A DNA stretch of 64,000 nt from NCBI RefSeq assembly GCF_029643425.1, contig NZ_CP119106.1, positions 186,001-250,000 of the forward strand, in the 5' to 3' direction. Below are positions 62,961-64,000 of the stretch, piece by piece (the stretch's first letter is position 1; each line of letters opens with the position of its first letter). The translations under genes were made by a program, and so were the position numbers. The notes beneath the pieces are model-generated. The model was given only the letters and a program-made list of their open reading frames with translations. It did not search any database and was not told the DNA's origin. Source of the stretch: Isoptericola sp. AK164 (GTDB lineage Bacteria > Actinomycetota > Actinomycetes > Actinomycetales > Cellulomonadaceae).

Positions 62961-64000
62961 ATGGCGGGGCAGCTCGTGCGCCGCTACCCGTGGGTGGCGT
63001 CCTCCCTGGTGGTGCTGGCGGTCGTGCTCGGCCTCCTGGCCGGCGGCGAGCCGGACGTCGCGCGCTGGGTCGGTTCCGGGTGGGCGCTCCTGGTGGGTGC
63101 GCGCGTCGCCGTGGGCATGGTGCGCGACCTGATCGCGGGCCACTGGGGCGTGGACCTGCTCGCGCTGACCGCGATCGTGGCGACCGTCGTCGTCGGCGAG
63201 TACGTCGCGTCGCTGGTCGTGGTGCTCATGCTGACCGGCGGGCAGGCGCTGGAGGACTTCGCGGCACACCGCGCCCGGCAGGAGCTGCGCGCCCTGCTGG
63301 AGCGGGCGCCGACGCGTGCCCACCGCCTGGACGCCGCCGGCGGCGTCGTCGACGTCGACGTGGCGGACGTCCGGCCCGGCGACCTGCTGCTCGTCCGACC
63401 CGCCGAGGTGGTGCCCGTCGACGCCGAGCTCGTGGACCCCGAGACCGACTTCGACGAGTCGTCGCTGACCGGCGAGAGCCTGCCGGTCACGCGCGGCGTC
63501 GGCGACCCGGTGCTGTCCGGGGTGCTGAACACCGAGCAGGCGGTCACCCTGCGTGCCACCGCCGCCGCGGCGGACAGCCAGTACGCGCGGATCGTGGCGA
63601 TGGTCCGCGAGGCCGCCGAGTCCCGGGCCCCCGTGGTCCGGCTGGCCGACCGCTACGCCGTGCCGTTCACGATCTTCGCCTTCCTCGTGGCCGGCGCCGC
63701 CTTCGCCTACCACCGCGACCCCACCGTCGTGGCCGAGGTGCTCGTCGTGGCCACCCCCTGCCCGCTCCTCCTCGCCGCCCCCGTGGCGTTCCTCGGCGGC
63801 ATGAGCCGGGCCGCGCGCCACGGGCTCATCGTCAAGGACGCCGGCACGCTCGAGCGCCTGGCCGCGGTGCGCACGGCGGCCTTCGACAAGACCGGCACGA
63901 TCACCGTCGGCCGGCCCGCCCTGCTGGCGGTCCGGGCGCGCCCCCCGTGGCGGAGCGACGAGCTGCTGCGGCTCGCGGCGTCCGCCGAGCAGTACTCCTC
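62961..64000 (+). CDS. Heavy-metal P1B-type ATPase, cut by the window end
   Basis: First 346 residues of a longer protein. GGAGG lies about 8 nt before the ATG. No N-terminal metal-binding domain. The membrane part leads to the actuator motif TGES (in DESSLTGESLPVT), then the metal motif TPCPLLLAAP in the segment before the phosphorylation site DKTGT. A TPC instead of the CPC of copper pumps suggests zinc, cobalt or another metal. Starts 75 bp from the divergent kinase-like gene and near a CDF exporter and a VIT1 gene. Confidence 0.9.
   Translation, partial: MAGQLVRRYPWVASSLVVLAVVLGLLAGGEPDVARWVGSGWALLVGARVAVGMVRDLIAGHWGVDLLALTAIVATVVVGEYVASLVVVLMLTGGQALEDFAAHRARQELRALLERAPTRAHRLDAAGGVVDVDVADVRPGDLLLVRPAEVVPVDAELVDPETDFDESSLTGESLPVTRGVGDPVLSGVLNTEQAVTLRATAAAADSQYARIVAMVREAAESRAPVVRLADRYAVPFTIFAFLVAGAAFAYHRDPTVVAEVLVVATPCPLLLAAPVAFLGGMSRAARHGLIVKDAGTLERLAAVRTAAFDKTGTITVGRPALLAVRARPPWRSDELLRLAASAEQYS

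Overview
The window is 64 kb of very GC-rich DNA from an actinobacterium. Protein style (LPxTG surface proteins, GH3 and GH78 glycosidases, many ABC sugar importers, orphan degenerate sensor kinases) and the frequent leaderless starts fit the Micrococcales, closest in flavour to Promicromonosporaceae or Cellulomonadaceae (Cellulosimicrobium, Isoptericola, Cellulomonas type). That placement is inference; no rRNA, tRNA or marker gene is present to settle it. I saw no tRNA, rRNA, CRISPR array, insertion sequence or prophage.

Left end (1-7.1 kb) is an accessory, visibly less GC-rich island: a broken UvrD-like helicase (frameshift plus in-frame TAG), a small zinc-knuckle protein, a C5-cytosine methyltransferase, a putative PD-(D/E)xK restriction enzyme, a Vsr mismatch endonuclease, and a self-inhibited Fic protein with a twin palindromic operator at its start. 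The small protein carries one copy, and the restriction enzyme two copies, of what looks like the same domain, so the small protein is probably part of the restriction-modification system.

7.1-19 kb is ordinary chromosome: a purine or pyrimidine permease, a DUF234 ATPase, an MFS pump, two acetyltransferase genes, a secreted endonuclease/phosphatase-fold enzyme, a DUF255 thioredoxin-like protein, a GH25 muramidase, and a metallo-hydrolase. 19.0-22.9 kb is a long LPxTG surface adhesin gene in one frame but interrupted by two in-frame stops.

22.9-46.4 kb is a carbohydrate region: HAD phosphatase, GH3 beta-glucosidase, a LacI regulator, a divergent rhamnose ABC importer operon (RhaT-type ATPase, two permeases, RhaS-type binding protein) with a promoter and a LacI-type operator, a secreted GH78 rhamnosidase, a second (CUT1) sugar importer lacking its ATPase, an aldo-keto reductase, and an oppositely oriented operon GH3 - serine hydrolase - cytoplasmic GH78 with a divergent TetR gene. 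Together they look like a system that trims rhamnosides outside the cell, imports rhamnose and short glycosides, and finishes hydrolysis inside. The enzymes of rhamnose catabolism are not in the window.

46.9-64 kb holds a pentapeptide-repeat-like protein, an alpha/beta hydrolase, a response regulator - kinase - TAXI binding protein operon, a GalE-like protein that has lost both catalytic residues, LhgO, an M20 peptidase - MFS pair, a FUSC-like membrane protein overlapping a VIT1-family gene antisense by 273 bp, a second LacI regulator, a CDF metal exporter, a histidine-kinase-like protein lacking its phospho-histidine, and the start of a metal P-type ATPase that runs off the window. Leaderless promoters (TAnnnT about 7 nt before the start codon) recur at least seven times.
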